Shown piece after piece: positions 45,928-55,999 of a stretch of DNA of 64,000 nucleotides (within the stretch, counting starts at the first letter, position 1; every line of letters starts with the position of its first letter). Source of the DNA: JACPNO01 sp963825405 (GTDB lineage: Bacteria; Acidobacteriota; Terriglobia; Bryobacterales; Bryobacteraceae). The notes beneath the pieces were generated by a model. It did not search any database. It was not told the DNA's origin and saw only the letters and a program-made list of their open reading frames with translations. The position numbers were made by a program, and so were the translations under genes. Location: the NCBI GenBank assembly GCA_963825405.1, contig CAWGTB010000011.1, positions 62,001 to 126,000 of the forward strand, written 5' to 3'.

Positions 45928-46665
45928 GACGACCGGCGCCCGGCCGCTTCCTGTTCCATGAACAGGCGCGCCAGCTCCATGTCGCCGGGCTTGGTTATCT
46001 TGATATTGCGGTCGCTGCCCAGCACCACGCGCACCTCCACCTGATCCAGCCGCTCGACCAAACTGGATTCGTCCGTCCCCACGAAGCCATCCTTGCGCGC
46101 GGCCTGAAACGCCTGCTGCAGCAGAGCGTAGCGAAACACCTGCGGGGTCTGCGCCAGCACCAGGCGTTCGCGCGGCAGAGTCGCGGTAATTTTCGGACCG
46201 CCGGCCTGCGCGCCGGTCACCTGCTTCACCGTGTCAACGGGCACGATGGCGACAATCGCTGCGCCGAATTCCGCCGCTTCGGCAATGGCTTTGCTGATGG
46301 TCTCCAGATCTACGAAAGGCCGGACGGCATCGTGCACCGCCACCAGATCGGTATCGGGATCGACCGCGGCCAGCGCGTGCTCGACCGACTCCTGCCGGCT
46401 GTTGCCGCCTTCCACCACGCTTAACTTTCTTGTTGCGGATCTCGCGCGACAGCACATCGCCCACGCGTTCCATATCCTCGCGGCGCAGTGCCACGATGAT
46501 CTGGTTGACCTCCGGACTGGCCGCAAATTTGCGCGCGGTGTGTAACAGAATGGGCGCCCCATCAAGCTGCATGAGCTGTTTGCGGCTGGTTCCGGCCTTC
46601 TCCGCGGAGGTACGCCCCATTCGCGTACCCAGACCCGCTGCCGGCAATATCACTGCGACTTTCAT
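45924..46665 (-). CDS. ispD: 2-C-methyl-D-erythritol 4-phosphate cytidylyltransferase, one frame change
   Basis: About 246 residues after repair. The nucleotidyltransferase motif VILPAAGLGTRMG and the later VVEGGNSRQESVEHAL, VAVHDAVRPFVD, LAQTPQVFRYALL and FVGTDESSLVE identify IspD. It attaches CMP to methylerythritol phosphate. Near 46425, in AAGAAAGTTA, one extra base moves the frame between EIRNKK and LSVVEGGN. It sits between yacL-like and ispF genes, an order also seen in Bacillus. Confidence 0.93.
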
Positions 46666-46688
46666 AGATTTGTTTTGGAACGCTGCGT

Positions 46689-47744
46689 CTACGCTTCGCC
46701 TACCGCTTCGGCTTTGCGCTGCGGCCGCTCGACCTTCTCGGTGATCACGGCGTGCATGCGATCGTCGAACTTGCCGAAGATCATTTTGCCCGCAGTGGTT
46801 TGCAGCACGCTGGTGACGGAGATATCGATGGTCTTCGAGATCATGCGCTTGGCATTATCCACCACTACCATCGTGCCGTCGTCGAGATAGGCCACGCCCT
46901 GGTTATATTCTTTGCCTTCCTTGAGAATGAACACGCGCATAGTCTCGCCGGGAAGCACGATGGGCTTCAGCGAATTGGCCAGCTCGTTGATGTTCAGCAC
47001 TTCGACGCCGTGAAGCTGCGCGACCTTATTCAGGTTGAAATCGTTGGTGATGATTTTACAGTCGTAAACCTTGCCCAACTCGATGAGCTTCATATCGACT
47101 TCGCGAACGTGCGGGAAATCATCTTCCACAATCTGGACATTGAGATGCGCCATTTTCTGGACGCGTTGCAGAATATCCAGGCCGCGGCGGCCGCGGTTGC
47201 GCTTCATGGAGTCGGCTGAATCGGCCACCAGTTGCAGTTCGCGCAGCACAAATTGGGGGATCACCAGGACGCCGTCCAGAAAACCGGTTTCGGCGATATC
47301 GGCGATGCGGCCATCGATGATGACGCTAGTGTCGAGGATCTTGAAGGCCTTCTTCGGGCCTTTCTCACCGCCGAAAATGCCGCCCAGCGCGGAAAGATTC
47401 AGCATGTCGCCCTTAGTCGCGCCGACCACCAGCCCAACGTACGTCATCCAGAACAAAATGAAGAGCTGGAGAAAATGCAGTGTGCCCTGATCGGCGTTGA
47501 TCCGGCCCAGCATAAGCGACATCAGAAACGCCCCGAAAATTCCGAGAATCGATCCGAATGCCGCGCCGATCAGCCGCTTGAGGCTGACCCGCTCCAGGCG
47601 CATTTCGAACAGGATGATAGCCCCGCCCAGCGCGATGCCGGCCGCAATGGCGAACGGCGGCCGAATCTGAAAGGGCTGAAAATAATAGGCGCAACCGCTA
47701 ATAACGAGAACAAAAATAAGACGGACAATCGTTAGATCGAGCAC
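46689..47744 (-). CDS. YacL-like membrane PIN/TRAM-domain protein
   Basis: About 351 residues. Four N-terminal membrane helices (to ~residue 115) are followed by a PIN nuclease-like domain beginning ILDTSVIIDGRIADIAETGF. A TRAM RNA-binding domain (~285-345, LPGETMRVFILKEGKEYNQGVAYLDDGTMVVV) comes last. It resembles B. subtilis YacL, of unclear role but presumed RNA-directed. The longer frame starts at 47795, but GTG 47744 has a good AAGGTGG ribosome site and opens directly at the first membrane helix. Confidence 0.87.
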   Translation of the reverse strand: MLDLTIVRLIFVLVISGCAYYFQPFQIRPPFAIAAGIALGGAIILFEMRLERVSLKRLIGAAFGSILGIFGAFLMSLMLGRINADQGTLHFLQLFILFWMTYVGLVVGATKGDMLNLSALGGIFGGEKGPKKAFKILDTSVIIDGRIADIAETGFLDGVLVIPQFVLRELQLVADSADSMKRNRGRRGLDILQRVQKMAHLNVQIVEDDFPHVREVDMKLIELGKVYDCKIITNDFNLNKVAQLHGVEVLNINELANSLKPIVLPGETMRVFILKEGKEYNQGVAYLDDGTMVVVDNAKRMISKTIDISVTSVLQTTAGKMIFGKFDDRMHAVITEKVERPQRKAEAVGEA

Positions 47745-47830
47745 AAGTCCACCACCTTGCCGGTGAGTGTCAGGGGATGCGGTTCCCGGGGACACGACTA
47801 CCGAGGTCGTGGCAAGAGTATATCACGCCG

Positions 47831-48583
47831 CTAGCGGCTCTTCAGATGCTCTGGGAACACGGCGTAGCCATCAGGCGGAGGATACAGGCCGACCAGCGCT
47901 TCCAGGCGTTTGCGCAGGTAGCGGCTGGGCATCTGCCGGGGGCCGGTTTCGACATCGATGTCGCAACAAAGACCGTGCAGATAGAGCGTGAGCGTGTCTT
48001 CGAACGCCTGCAGGGCATAGTCGCGGAACAGCTTGGTTTCCCGTTTGACGTTGGTTTGGCGGCGCAAGAGCGCCTGTTTCAGGTGCCAACTGCGCTCGTC
48101 CACTTCGCCGTGCATTTCGGTAGCTAGCTCTTCGCGCAGGACGCGGAAAAATTGCTCACGCGCGGGGGCTGCCAGGTTTCCAGCGACCAGCGCGGCAATG
48201 GCGCTGTAAAAGCAATAGTGATAATCCGAGACGTCTTCGTCCTTGATGGCGAACACCAGCGTGGCGGCGGCCTCTCCCACGGTGCGCGAGGCGGCCACGT
48301 GGCGATGCTCGTGGGGCTTTTCGAACGCCACGGAGTCGGTGCCTTTGCCGTTATTCTTTTCAAGAAACGGCACCAGGATGATCTCGACGGCGGGCAGCGC
48401 TTTGCAAATAGCCGGTGGAAGTGCGGCGATGGGATCGTCCAGATATTGCTTCAAGTCCTCTTCGGGTACCGGCATCGCCGTGAAATAAGAGAACTTAGTG
48501 CCAAGCGGGACCATCTCGCCGTGAGAACGGCGGGCGATTTCGTCCACTGTCAATTTTGATTGATCGGGCTCTGCGGAGGGCAT
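47831..48583 (-). CDS. Uncharacterised protein, 250 residues
   Basis: No signal peptide or membrane helix, and no family recognised. The middle contains AVEIILVPFLEKNNGKGTDSVAFEKPHEHRHV, followed by a helical region (ALLRRQTNVKRETKLFRDYALQAFEDTLTLYL). The end is basic (SRYLRKRLEALVGLYPP). ATG 48583 gives a start that fits, 70 bases from the divergent lpxB. Codon use is like that of its neighbours, so it is probably a real resident gene. Confidence 0.6.
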   Translation of the reverse strand: MPSAEPDQSKLTVDEIARRSHGEMVPLGTKFSYFTAMPVPEEDLKQYLDDPIAALPPAICKALPAVEIILVPFLEKNNGKGTDSVAFEKPHEHRHVAASRTVGEAAATLVFAIKDEDVSDYHYCFYSAIAALVAGNLAAPAREQFFRVLREELATEMHGEVDERSWHLKQALLRRQTNVKRETKLFRDYALQAFEDTLTLYLHGLCCDIDVETGPRQMPSRYLRKRLEALVGLYPPPDGYAVFPEHLKSR

Positions 48584-48655
48584 CTACTGATTCGATTGTA
48601 ACAGAGGCGCCGCACCCGACTGTTGCTTGCCCCGAAGCTGCTAGACTGCGAATGA

Positions 48656-49804
48656 ATGGGGCCTAACATCCTGGTATCCGCCGGTGAAGCTTCCGGGGAT
48701 TACTATGCCTCCCTGCTGGTATCCGATTTACGCCGGTTGTGGCCTGGCGCGCGCTTCTTCGGATGTGCCGGACCACGCATGCGCCGCGGCGGGGTCGAGC
48801 CCGTTATCGAGTCGGAAAGCCTGGCTGTGGTGGGTTTGGTTGAGGTGCTGGAGCACCTGCCGCGAATCTATGGCCAATATCGCAAACTGGTGCAGGCTGC
48901 CTCGGCGAACAAGCCCGACCTGGCAATTCTCACTGATTCGCCGGATTTTCACCTGCGACTGGCGCGCCGCCTGAAAGCTTGGGGAGTTCCGGTGATCTAC
49001 CTGGTCGCGCCGCAGGTCTGGGCCTGGCGCAAAGGACGCTTGCCGCGGATGCGCCGGACCATTGACCGCCTGTTGTGCATTTTCCCTTTTGAAGAGGAAT
49101 TCTTCTGCCGGCACGGTATTGCCGCGACGTATATCGGGCATCCCCTGGCCGGGCGAATCCGGCCGTCCATGGCCAAGGCGGAGTTTTTTCGGAAACACAG
49201 AATCCCATTGGAACGTCAACTAGTTACAGTGCTGCCAGGTAGCCGCAAAGGGGAAGCTGCGCGTCATTTGCCGTGGCTGATTCCGGCGGTGGAACGCATT
49301 TACCGCGAGCAGGCAGCAAGCTTTGTTTTGGCGGCGTCGGAAACCACCGGCGCGGCATTTTTCAGGGAACGAATCGGGAGCGCGCCCATCCAAGTAATTG
49401 AAGGTGAAACCTGGGACGCCATCGCGCATGCGGATTTAGCTCTGGCCGCAAGCGGCACGGTGACTGTGGAGGCGGCGCTGCTGGGAACGCCGATGGTCAC
49501 GTTTTACCGGGTGAATCCGGTGAGTTGGGCGCTAGGAAAGCTGCTGGTGAACATTCCGTTTTATTCGATGGTTAACCTGGTAGCGGGCCGCGCTGTGGTT
49601 CCGGAACTGATGCAGGGGGCGATGACGGGCGAGCGCCTGGCGTCCGAAGCCCTACAACTGCTGGGCGACGAGAGCCGGCGTCTGCGAATGCGTGAGGATC
49701 TGGCCGAAGTTTCCCGCCGTCTGACCGGGGATGGCGACGCGATGGCCAAAGCCTGCGCGGTGATTGAAAATCTGGTGGAGGGACAAGCTGCACATGTTTC
49801 GTAA
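48656..49804 (+). CDS. lpxB: Lipid-A-disaccharide synthase
   Basis: A 382-residue GT19 glycosyltransferase that joins UDP-diacylglucosamine and lipid X to make the lipid A disaccharide. It opens with ILVSAGEASGDYYASLLVSDL. Other marks are TDSPDFHLRLARRLKAWGVPVIYLVAPQVWAWRKGR and ALAASGTVTVEAALLGTPMVTFYRV. Its presence indicates an LPS-bearing outer membrane. It overlaps the start of the M1-like gene by 11 bases. Confidence 0.94.
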   Translation: MGPNILVSAGEASGDYYASLLVSDLRRLWPGARFFGCAGPRMRRGGVEPVIESESLAVVGLVEVLEHLPRIYGQYRKLVQAASANKPDLAILTDSPDFHLRLARRLKAWGVPVIYLVAPQVWAWRKGRLPRMRRTIDRLLCIFPFEEEFFCRHGIAATYIGHPLAGRIRPSMAKAEFFRKHRIPLERQLVTVLPGSRKGEAARHLPWLIPAVERIYREQAASFVLAASETTGAAFFRERIGSAPIQVIEGETWDAIAHADLALAASGTVTVEAALLGTPMVTFYRVNPVSWALGKLLVNIPFYSMVNLVAGRAVVPELMQGAMTGERLASEALQLLGDESRRLRMREDLAEVSRRLTGDGDAMAKACAVIENLVEGQAAHVS

Positions 49805-51756
49805 ACTCGGTCTCGCCGCGGCGTTGCTGGTTTTTGTCGCGCTGGCTCCGGCGCAGGAGCGCCGCTCGCGCATCGACGTCGAGCACTATCTGATCGATGC
49901 CGACATCAATCAGCGCACGCAGGCGCTAACGGCCAAAGCGCAGGTGCGCTTCATTCCGCTCGAAGACAACACCAACGCGGTCACCTTCGAATTGAACAAC
50001 GCGCTCAACGTCTCCAAAGTCACCGACGATAAAGGCAAGCAAATCCCCACCACGCGGTATCAGCAGGATTTCACCATCCGCTTGAATTTCGACCAGTCGC
50101 TGCAGAAAGGCGTGCCGGTCACGGTGAACATTCGAATATGACGGGCGGCTGAACGGCTCGGAAGATTCCCCGGTTTACGGCATCCGCTTCGCCGCCATTC
50201 ACGAAGACTACGCCTACCTGATGTATCCGGCGCGCTGGTTTCCGGTCAACGGCTACACCACCGATCGCTATTCTGCGGAAATGAACATCACGGTAGCGCA
50301 GGGCTCGGCGGTGGTGGCGAGCGGGGTCGAGTCCTCCCGTCCCAATGGCGGCAAGGTCACGTACAGTTTCAAATTCGACCGCCCTTCGTTTCCCGGCAGC
50401 ATCGCGGTGGTGAAAGGCGATCCTGTGCGCGTGAGCACCGAAGGCTTGACGACGACCGTGTTTTTCCGCGGCCCCGAGCAGTCGATGACCAACGTTTACG
50501 GCCAGGAGATCAGCAAGGTCGTCAACTATTTCACGTCGCTCTACGGGCTTCCGGCCTTTGCCAATTTGACCGTGATCGAGACCGAAAACGGCGCGCCCAA
50601 CGGATACTCCGCTCCCGGAATCCTGTTTCTGAGCCCGCGCGGAATCGGGCACGACGTAAGCGGCAAGCTGCTAGCCAATCAGATTTCGCGGCAGTGGTGG
50701 CACTCGCTGGTTTCGCCGGTGTCGCGCAATCATCTGTGGCTCACCAACGGCCTGGCCACGTATTCGGAATTGCTTTACGCCGAGCATCTATCCGGCCCGG
50801 GCGCGCTCGAGCTACAACTTCGCGACACGGAAGTGGAATCGCTGACCATCGACAATGTGCCGGTGATTCAGGCGTCGCGCCTCGAGGATTATTCGCCGGA
50901 ATTCTGGGCGCTTACCGGCAGCAAGGGCGCGACCGTGCTGCACATGCTGCGCGGCGTGATCGGCGATCAGAAATTCTTCGACTCACTCAAAGAGTTCTCC
51001 AAGAATTACGCCTGGAAATCGGCTTCCACCGACGACTTCCGCAAGACCGTGCAGGAAGTGGCGCAGCAGGATTTGGGGTACTTCTTCATCCAGTGGATCG
51101 AATCCAGCGGAGCGCCGGAGTTCAAGCTGGAATACACGATTTTCCGCACGCAGAAGGGCTTTCGCGTGATGGGCAAGGTCGCGCAGGACCTGGACACGTT
51201 CCGCATGCCGGTCGATCTGCGCATCGAGACCGAAGGCAATCCGGAAGAGAAGAAAGTGGAAGTGGTGGGCACCTCTTCCGAGTTCGTTGTGGATACGTTC
51301 GGCAAGCCCAAAACGGTGACTGTCGACCCCAACAATCGGGTGCTGCGCTACAGCAACGTCATGCGCGTGGCGGTGGCCATACGGCGCGGCGAGCAGTTTA
51401 CCGAGATCAGCGAATTCGGCGATGCGCTACGGGAGTATCAGAAGGCGCTCGAAACTAATCGCAACAGCTCGCTCGCGCACTTCCGCATCGCCGAGGTCTT
51501 TTTCCTGCAGAACAATTATCAATCGGCTGCTAACGAATTTCGCGAGTCGCTAAACGGCGATATCGATCCCAAGTGGACGGAAGTTTGGGCGCACATCAAC
51601 CTGGGCAGGATCTTCGATATCACCGGCCAGCGCGAGCGGGCAGTAAACGAATACACGCTCGCGCAACGCACTAAGGACAACACGCAAAGCGCGCAGGACG
51701 AAGTCGCCAAATACATCAAGACGCCGTACGAACGGCAGCGCCGCGCCGACAATTAA
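49794..51756 (+). CDS. Secreted M1-peptidase-like protein without the zinc site, with C-terminal TPRs; one frame change
   Basis: About 653 residues after repair. A signal peptide (MFRKLGLAAALLVFVALAPA) and an M1-type N-terminal beta domain precede a gluzincin-like core. The HExxHxxW...E zinc motif is lost. Where it should be, the sequence reads LLANQISRQWWHSLV, and the downstream glutamate is missing in LTNGLATYSELLY. The C-terminal ~150 residues are TPR-like (FGDALREYQKALETNRNSSLAHFRIAEVFF). Near 50140 one extra base shifts the frame, after which YDGRLNGSEDSPVYGIRF continues the fold. It is probably a binding or scaffold protein rather than a peptidase. Confidence 0.78.
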
Positions 51757-51765
51757 GCTGGCAGC

Positions 51766-52116
51766 TTACTTGCCGTCCCGGATATCGATCTGCGACGCCT
51801 CGAGCTGCTTCTTGGCGTTCATATTTCCCAGGCAGATTACGCGGCGCTCTTCTTTGATCTCATCCGCCGAGCTGGGTTTGTTCTGATACGTGATGGTGGT
51901 GTGGGAATCGTACACCACTTCCATATCCTGCGTGCCGCGGCGCACGATAAAGCTCGAACCGGCCTTGTTCACCGAGTGCACAACCGCGTTGACCCGGTCC
52001 TGCTTGGGCGCGGGTACTTTCTTTTCCTTCTCCTGCGCCTGGACAGAGGTGCTCAAGAATACCGCCAGAACCAGAGTGAGCAGCAGCGTGAAGCCGATAG
52101 TAATTCGTTGTCGCAT
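51766..52116 (-). CDS. Small secreted protein, function unknown
   Basis: A 116-residue exported protein with a clear signal peptide (RITIGFTLLLTLVLAVFLSTSVQA) and a beta-rich mature part (VVHSVNKAGSSFIVRRGTQDMEVVYDSHTTITYQNKP). This is shaped like the small OB/DUF5666-type exported domains. No catalytic motif is visible. It is convergent with the M1-like gene and separated from the NYN gene by 80 bases. Confidence 0.65.
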   Translation of the reverse strand: MRQRITIGFTLLLTLVLAVFLSTSVQAQEKEKKVPAPKQDRVNAVVHSVNKAGSSFIVRRGTQDMEVVYDSHTTITYQNKPSSADEIKEERRVICLGNMNAKKQLEASQIDIRDGK

Positions 52117-52197
52117 GAGCGTTTCCTTTCCGAATGGACAAATACTATAGCCCGTGCGGGGTCGCGCCGCAAGCGAAATCCGTTCGAAATTTGGCGC

Positions 52198-53512
52198 TCA
52201 GCCTTCCTGCGGGCTGCTTCTCGGCTTGCGCGGGGGGCGGCTGGTGGTGCTTCGTTTTACGCGCGGCGGGCGTGCCGACATCTCTCCGGCGGTGGCCGGA
52301 GCTTTGCGAGGCCGCCGGACGCGGGTCACTTTGGCGATCGGCTGGCCGGCGATGGTGGGCGCGGGCTCTTCGGTGGGCTGCTCGTCGGAGATGGCGGGCG
52401 GCTCCACGTCAGGCACGGCCGGCGGATGGAATTCCGGGCCGAGGCGCACCAGGAGCCCCTTGACCTCATCGGGCTCGGCGCGGACCAGGGCTTTGTCCTG
52501 GGCGTAGTTCAGCAGTTCGCCGAACTCCTGAAAGCCGTAAGTTTTCCAATCGAAGTTGGGTTGCTCGGCGCGAACCCAGGCTTCGAGCTCGTTGGCGGGG
52601 CATCCCTCGTCCATCTCCAGGCGATGGGTTTCCAGCACGTCGCGCAGCACCGGCAGCGCCTGCTCGGGACGGGCCGAAGGCTTCTCGGGAGCGCCGGCGC
52701 CTTTGCGCTTGATCATGTAGCGGCCTTCGCCGCCGGACAACTCGACCATGTCGGCCTTGTGCAGCTTCTCGACAAAGTCGGTGAACGATCCCGAGCCGTA
52801 GGCCTTCTCGCTGAAGGTGGAATCGAGCTGCAGCATGGTGGATTTCAGCAAGCCCCAGTTGCGGCCGGACTTCGCGGCGCTCCAGCACCTGCAGCGCGCG
52901 CTCGACCAGCGGCATCGACTGCGCCAGATCGAGCGGCGGCGGACGGCGATGTCCCCCGCGCTGCAGATGGCGGGGCGCTGCTGCTCTTGACTATGACCGC
53001 GTAGACCCGGACGCTGGCCGGCTGACTGCTGGGGCGCGCGACGGCTCCATCAGCACGCTCTCATAGCTGATGAACTCGTGACAGTTCTTCTGCAGAATAG
53101 TGCTGGTGAAGGCGCGTCCGCCGACCACGAAAATGCGCTTGTCGTACTGCTTCAGCTTGTTGACCAGCGCAATGAAATCGCTATCGCCGCTGACGATGGC
53201 GAACGCATTGATATGGTCGTGAGTGAACGCCATCTCCAGCGCATCCAGCGCCAGGTTGATATCGGCGCCGTTCTTGTCGCCGCGCGGCGACGGATCGCGC
53301 TGCACCATTTGCACGGCGTGTTCGGCCAGTTGGCGGGTCGACGTTTCCTGCCGGCCCCAGTTGGCGTAAGCGATCTTGGTCACGATCTCGCCGCGCTCTT
53401 TAAGCGCGTCCAGCACGGCGGCTACATCGAATTCCCGTTGCAGTGTGGACTTGACGCCGATCTCGATGTTGTCGAAATCGATGAACACCGCGATTTTTAG
53501 CTTTTCTTCCAT
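52198..53512 (-). CDS. NYN-domain nuclease with C-terminal LOTUS/OST-HTH domains, several frame changes
   Basis: About 436 residues after repair. The N-terminal NYN (PIN-like) domain starts IAVFIDFDNIEIG and keeps its acidic residues in GADINLALDALEMAF and AIVSGDSDFIALVNKLK. A Gln/Arg/Gly linker leads to a LOTUS/OST-HTH RNA-binding domain (PLVERALQVLERR, then STMLQLDSTFSEKAYGSGSFTDFVEKL). A second similar helical unit (FDWKTYGFQEFGELLNYAQDKA) and a Pro/Arg-rich basic tail follow. The frame changes near 53035, one or two times in the linker around 52940-52990, and near 52875. It is predicted to be an RNA-binding endonuclease. Confidence 0.75.
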
Positions 53513-53551
53513 TACCTTCTTCCTCTGATGTGCCGTTGAACTGGCAGCCTG

Positions 53552-53947
53552 TTATACGGCCACGCTCGATCGTATGAAATCCACGATCGCTTCGAGCGAC
53601 GCCCCCGGCTGAAACACGGCCGCCACGCCCTGGCTCTTCAGCACCTCAGCATCCTCATCGGGAATGATGCCGCCCACCAGGACCTTGACGTCGGTCATGT
53701 TCTTCTCGCGCAGCAACTCCATCACGCGCGGGACAATGGCGTTATGCGCCCCCGAGAGGATGGAAAGCCCGATCACCTGCACGTCTTCCTGCAACGCCGC
53801 GTTGACGATCATCTCCGGGGTCTGGCGCAAACCGGTATAGATTACTTCCATGCCGGCATCGCGCAACGCGCGGGCAATCACTTTGGCGCCGCGGTCGTGA
53901 CCATCCAGACCGGGTTTCGCCACCAGTACTCGAATCGGCGCCGCCAT
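53552..53947 (-). CDS. B12-binding small subunit of an isobutyryl-CoA-mutase-like acyl-CoA mutase
   Basis: A 131-residue cobalamin-binding domain protein. The DxHxxG signature is GLDGHDRGAKVIARALRDAG, with SILSGAHNAIVPRVMELL and VGGIIPDEDAEVLKSQG after it. The free-standing size (131 aa) matches IcmB-type small subunits rather than the fused domain of most methylmalonyl-CoA mutases. It lies 3 bases after the large-subunit gene, so the two form one enzyme. Confidence 0.88.
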   Translation of the reverse strand: MAAPIRVLVAKPGLDGHDRGAKVIARALRDAGMEVIYTGLRQTPEMIVNAALQEDVQVIGLSILSGAHNAIVPRVMELLREKNMTDVKVLVGGIIPDEDAEVLKSQGVAAVFQPGASLEAIVDFIRSSVAV

Positions 53948-53950
53948 GCG

Positions 53951-55583
53951 TCAGACCAGGCTCTTTTCCTGGTACGTCCCGAAGACCTGGCGCATCGCGT
54001 CGCAGATCTCGCCCAGCGTAGCATAGGCGCGCACACAATCGAGAATCAGGGGCATGGTGTTGCCGGTGCCTTCCGCCGCGCGCTTTAGCGCATCGAGGCT
54101 GCTGGACACTTTGCTATTGTCGCGCCGCGCCCGCAGGGCCGCTAATTTGCGCGTCTGCTTTTCGGCGGCGGAGGCGTCGATCTGCAGCAGCTCGATCGGC
54201 TCTTCCTTCTCTGACGTGAATCCGTTGACGCCCACTACAATTTTCTCGCCGCTCTCGATGGCTTGCTGGTACGCATAGCTGGCGCTGGCGATTTCGCTCT
54301 GCGGAAAATTCGCCTCAATCGCCGGGATCATGCCGCCCATCTCGTCGATACGGCGGATGTAATCGCGCGCGCCCGCTTCCGCGTCGAGGGTGAGACGCTC
54401 CACAAAATAGCTGCCGCCGAAAGGATCGGGCTCGGCAGTGACGCCGCTCTCGTACGCGATCACCTGCTGCGTGCGCAGGGCGACCGTGACGGCGTGCTCG
54501 GACGGCAGCGCGTAGGCTTCGTCGAGCGAATTGGTGTGCAGCGACTGGCATCCGCCCAACACCGCCGCCATGCCTTGCAGCGTGGTGCGCACGATGTTGT
54601 TGTAAGGCTGCTGCCAGGTGAGCGAACAGCCGGCGGTCTGGGCGTGGAAACCGAAGCTTCAGACTGCGCTCGTCTTTCGCACCGTAGCGGTCGCGCATGA
54701 TCGTGGCCCAAAGGCGGCGCGCCGCCCGGTACTTCGCGATTTCTTCGAACAGATCGTTATGCGCGTTGAAGAAGAAGCTCAGGCGCGGGGCAAACTCATC
54801 GACTGCCAAGCCGCGCGCGAGCGCCCAATCCACGTACTCGATGCCGTCGCGCAGCGTGAAGGCCAGTTCCTGCACCGCCGTCGAGCCGGCTTCGCGAATG
54901 TGATAGCCGCTGATCGAAATCGGGTTGAAGCGCGGCGTATGACGGGTGGCAAACTCGATGGTGTCGGTAACCAGGCGCATCGACGGCCGCGGCGGGTAGA
55001 TGTATTCTTTCTGGGCGATGTATTCCTTCAGAATGTCGTTTTGCAGGGTGCCGGACACCCGCGCCCAGTCGACGCCCTGCTGCTCGGCAACGGCCAGGTA
55101 CATCGCCCAAACGATCGCCGCCGGCGAGTTGATGGTCATCGAGATGCTGACTTCGCCGAGCGGAATGCCGCGCAGCAGAATCTCCATGTCTTCGAGCGAC
55201 GAAATGGGCGCGCCGCACTTGCCGACTTCGCCTTCCGCCATGGCATGATCGCCGTCGTAGCCCATCAACGTGGGCAGATCGAAGGCTACCGAAAGTCCGG
55301 TTTGTCCCTGTTTCAGCAGGTAGTGGTAGCGGAGATTGGTTTCTTCCGGCGTGGCAAAACCGGAGAATTGGCGCATGGTCCACAGCTTGCCGCGGTACAT
55401 CGATTGGTGAATTCCGCGGGTGTAGGGGAACGCGCCGGGCTCCTCAAGATCGCGCGCGGGGTCGAAACCGGGTAGATTTTCAGGACCGTACAGAGGCTCA
55501 ACCGGCACGCCGCTAGCGGTGGTGAAACGGCGCACCGCGGCGGGGGGCTTGGCGACCAGGGAGCCACTCATCTCTACATGCAT
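53951..55583 (-). CDS. Acyl-CoA mutase large subunit, isobutyryl-CoA-mutase-like; one frame change
   Basis: About 543 residues after repair. The TIM-barrel acyl-CoA-binding core reads GKLWTMRQFSGFATPEETN, GLSVAFDLPTLMGYD, GTLQNDILKEYIAQKEYIYP and SGYHIREAGSTAVQELAF. The residues that distinguish methylmalonyl- from isobutyryl-CoA mutase (Tyr and Arg) are Phe (RQFSGF) and Gln (YIAQKE) here, as in IcmA. The large-subunit tail GEICDAMRQVFGTY also fits IcmA. One extra base near 54660 separates LRF from HAQTAGCSLTWQQPYNN. ATG 55583 or ATG 55571 is the start. Confidence 0.87.
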
Positions 55584-55636
55584 TCTAGCTAAATTGTGCG
55601 AACTTGTGATTCGCCGAGCAACGTATAGCGAGCCAT

Positions 55637-55999
55637 ATGACACGCTATTTGTTACTTTTGCTGGCGCTGTGCTCAGTTTCATTCGGGCAAAGCCTGGAAG
55701 GTTTTTGGGCGGGCACGCTGCAGATTGAGGGCAAGACGATGCGGGCCTGGGTCGAGTTCACTAAAGCCGACGATGGCACGCTGACCGGCGTGGCCGAGAG
55801 TCCCGATGAGACGCCCGAGAAGATTCCGGTCACCACCATTCGCCAGGATGGACGCAACGTGACGATTTCGATTGCCGCGCTCAACGGGGTTTGGGAAGGC
55901 AAGTTCACCGACAGCGGAGAGTTGGAGGGCAAATGGACGCAGGATGGTGCCGCCCACCCGTTGAACTTCAAGAAGAGCAAGCGTGAGAAGAAGGAATAA
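55637..55999 (+). CDS. Small secreted protein, function unknown
   Basis: A 120-residue exported protein: signal peptide MTRYLLLLLALCSVSFG, then a beta-rich mature part (FWAGTLQIEGKTMRAWVEFTKADDGTLTG, later GVWEGKFTDSGELEGKW) and a lysine-rich end (KKSKREKKE). The repeated short strands suggest a lipocalin- or streptavidin-like small barrel, which is only a guess. It is divergent from the mutase gene and convergent with the M20 peptidase, touching its stop. Confidence 0.65.
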   Translation: MTRYLLLLLALCSVSFGQSLEGFWAGTLQIEGKTMRAWVEFTKADDGTLTGVAESPDETPEKIPVTTIRQDGRNVTISIAALNGVWEGKFTDSGELEGKWTQDGAAHPLNFKKSKREKKE

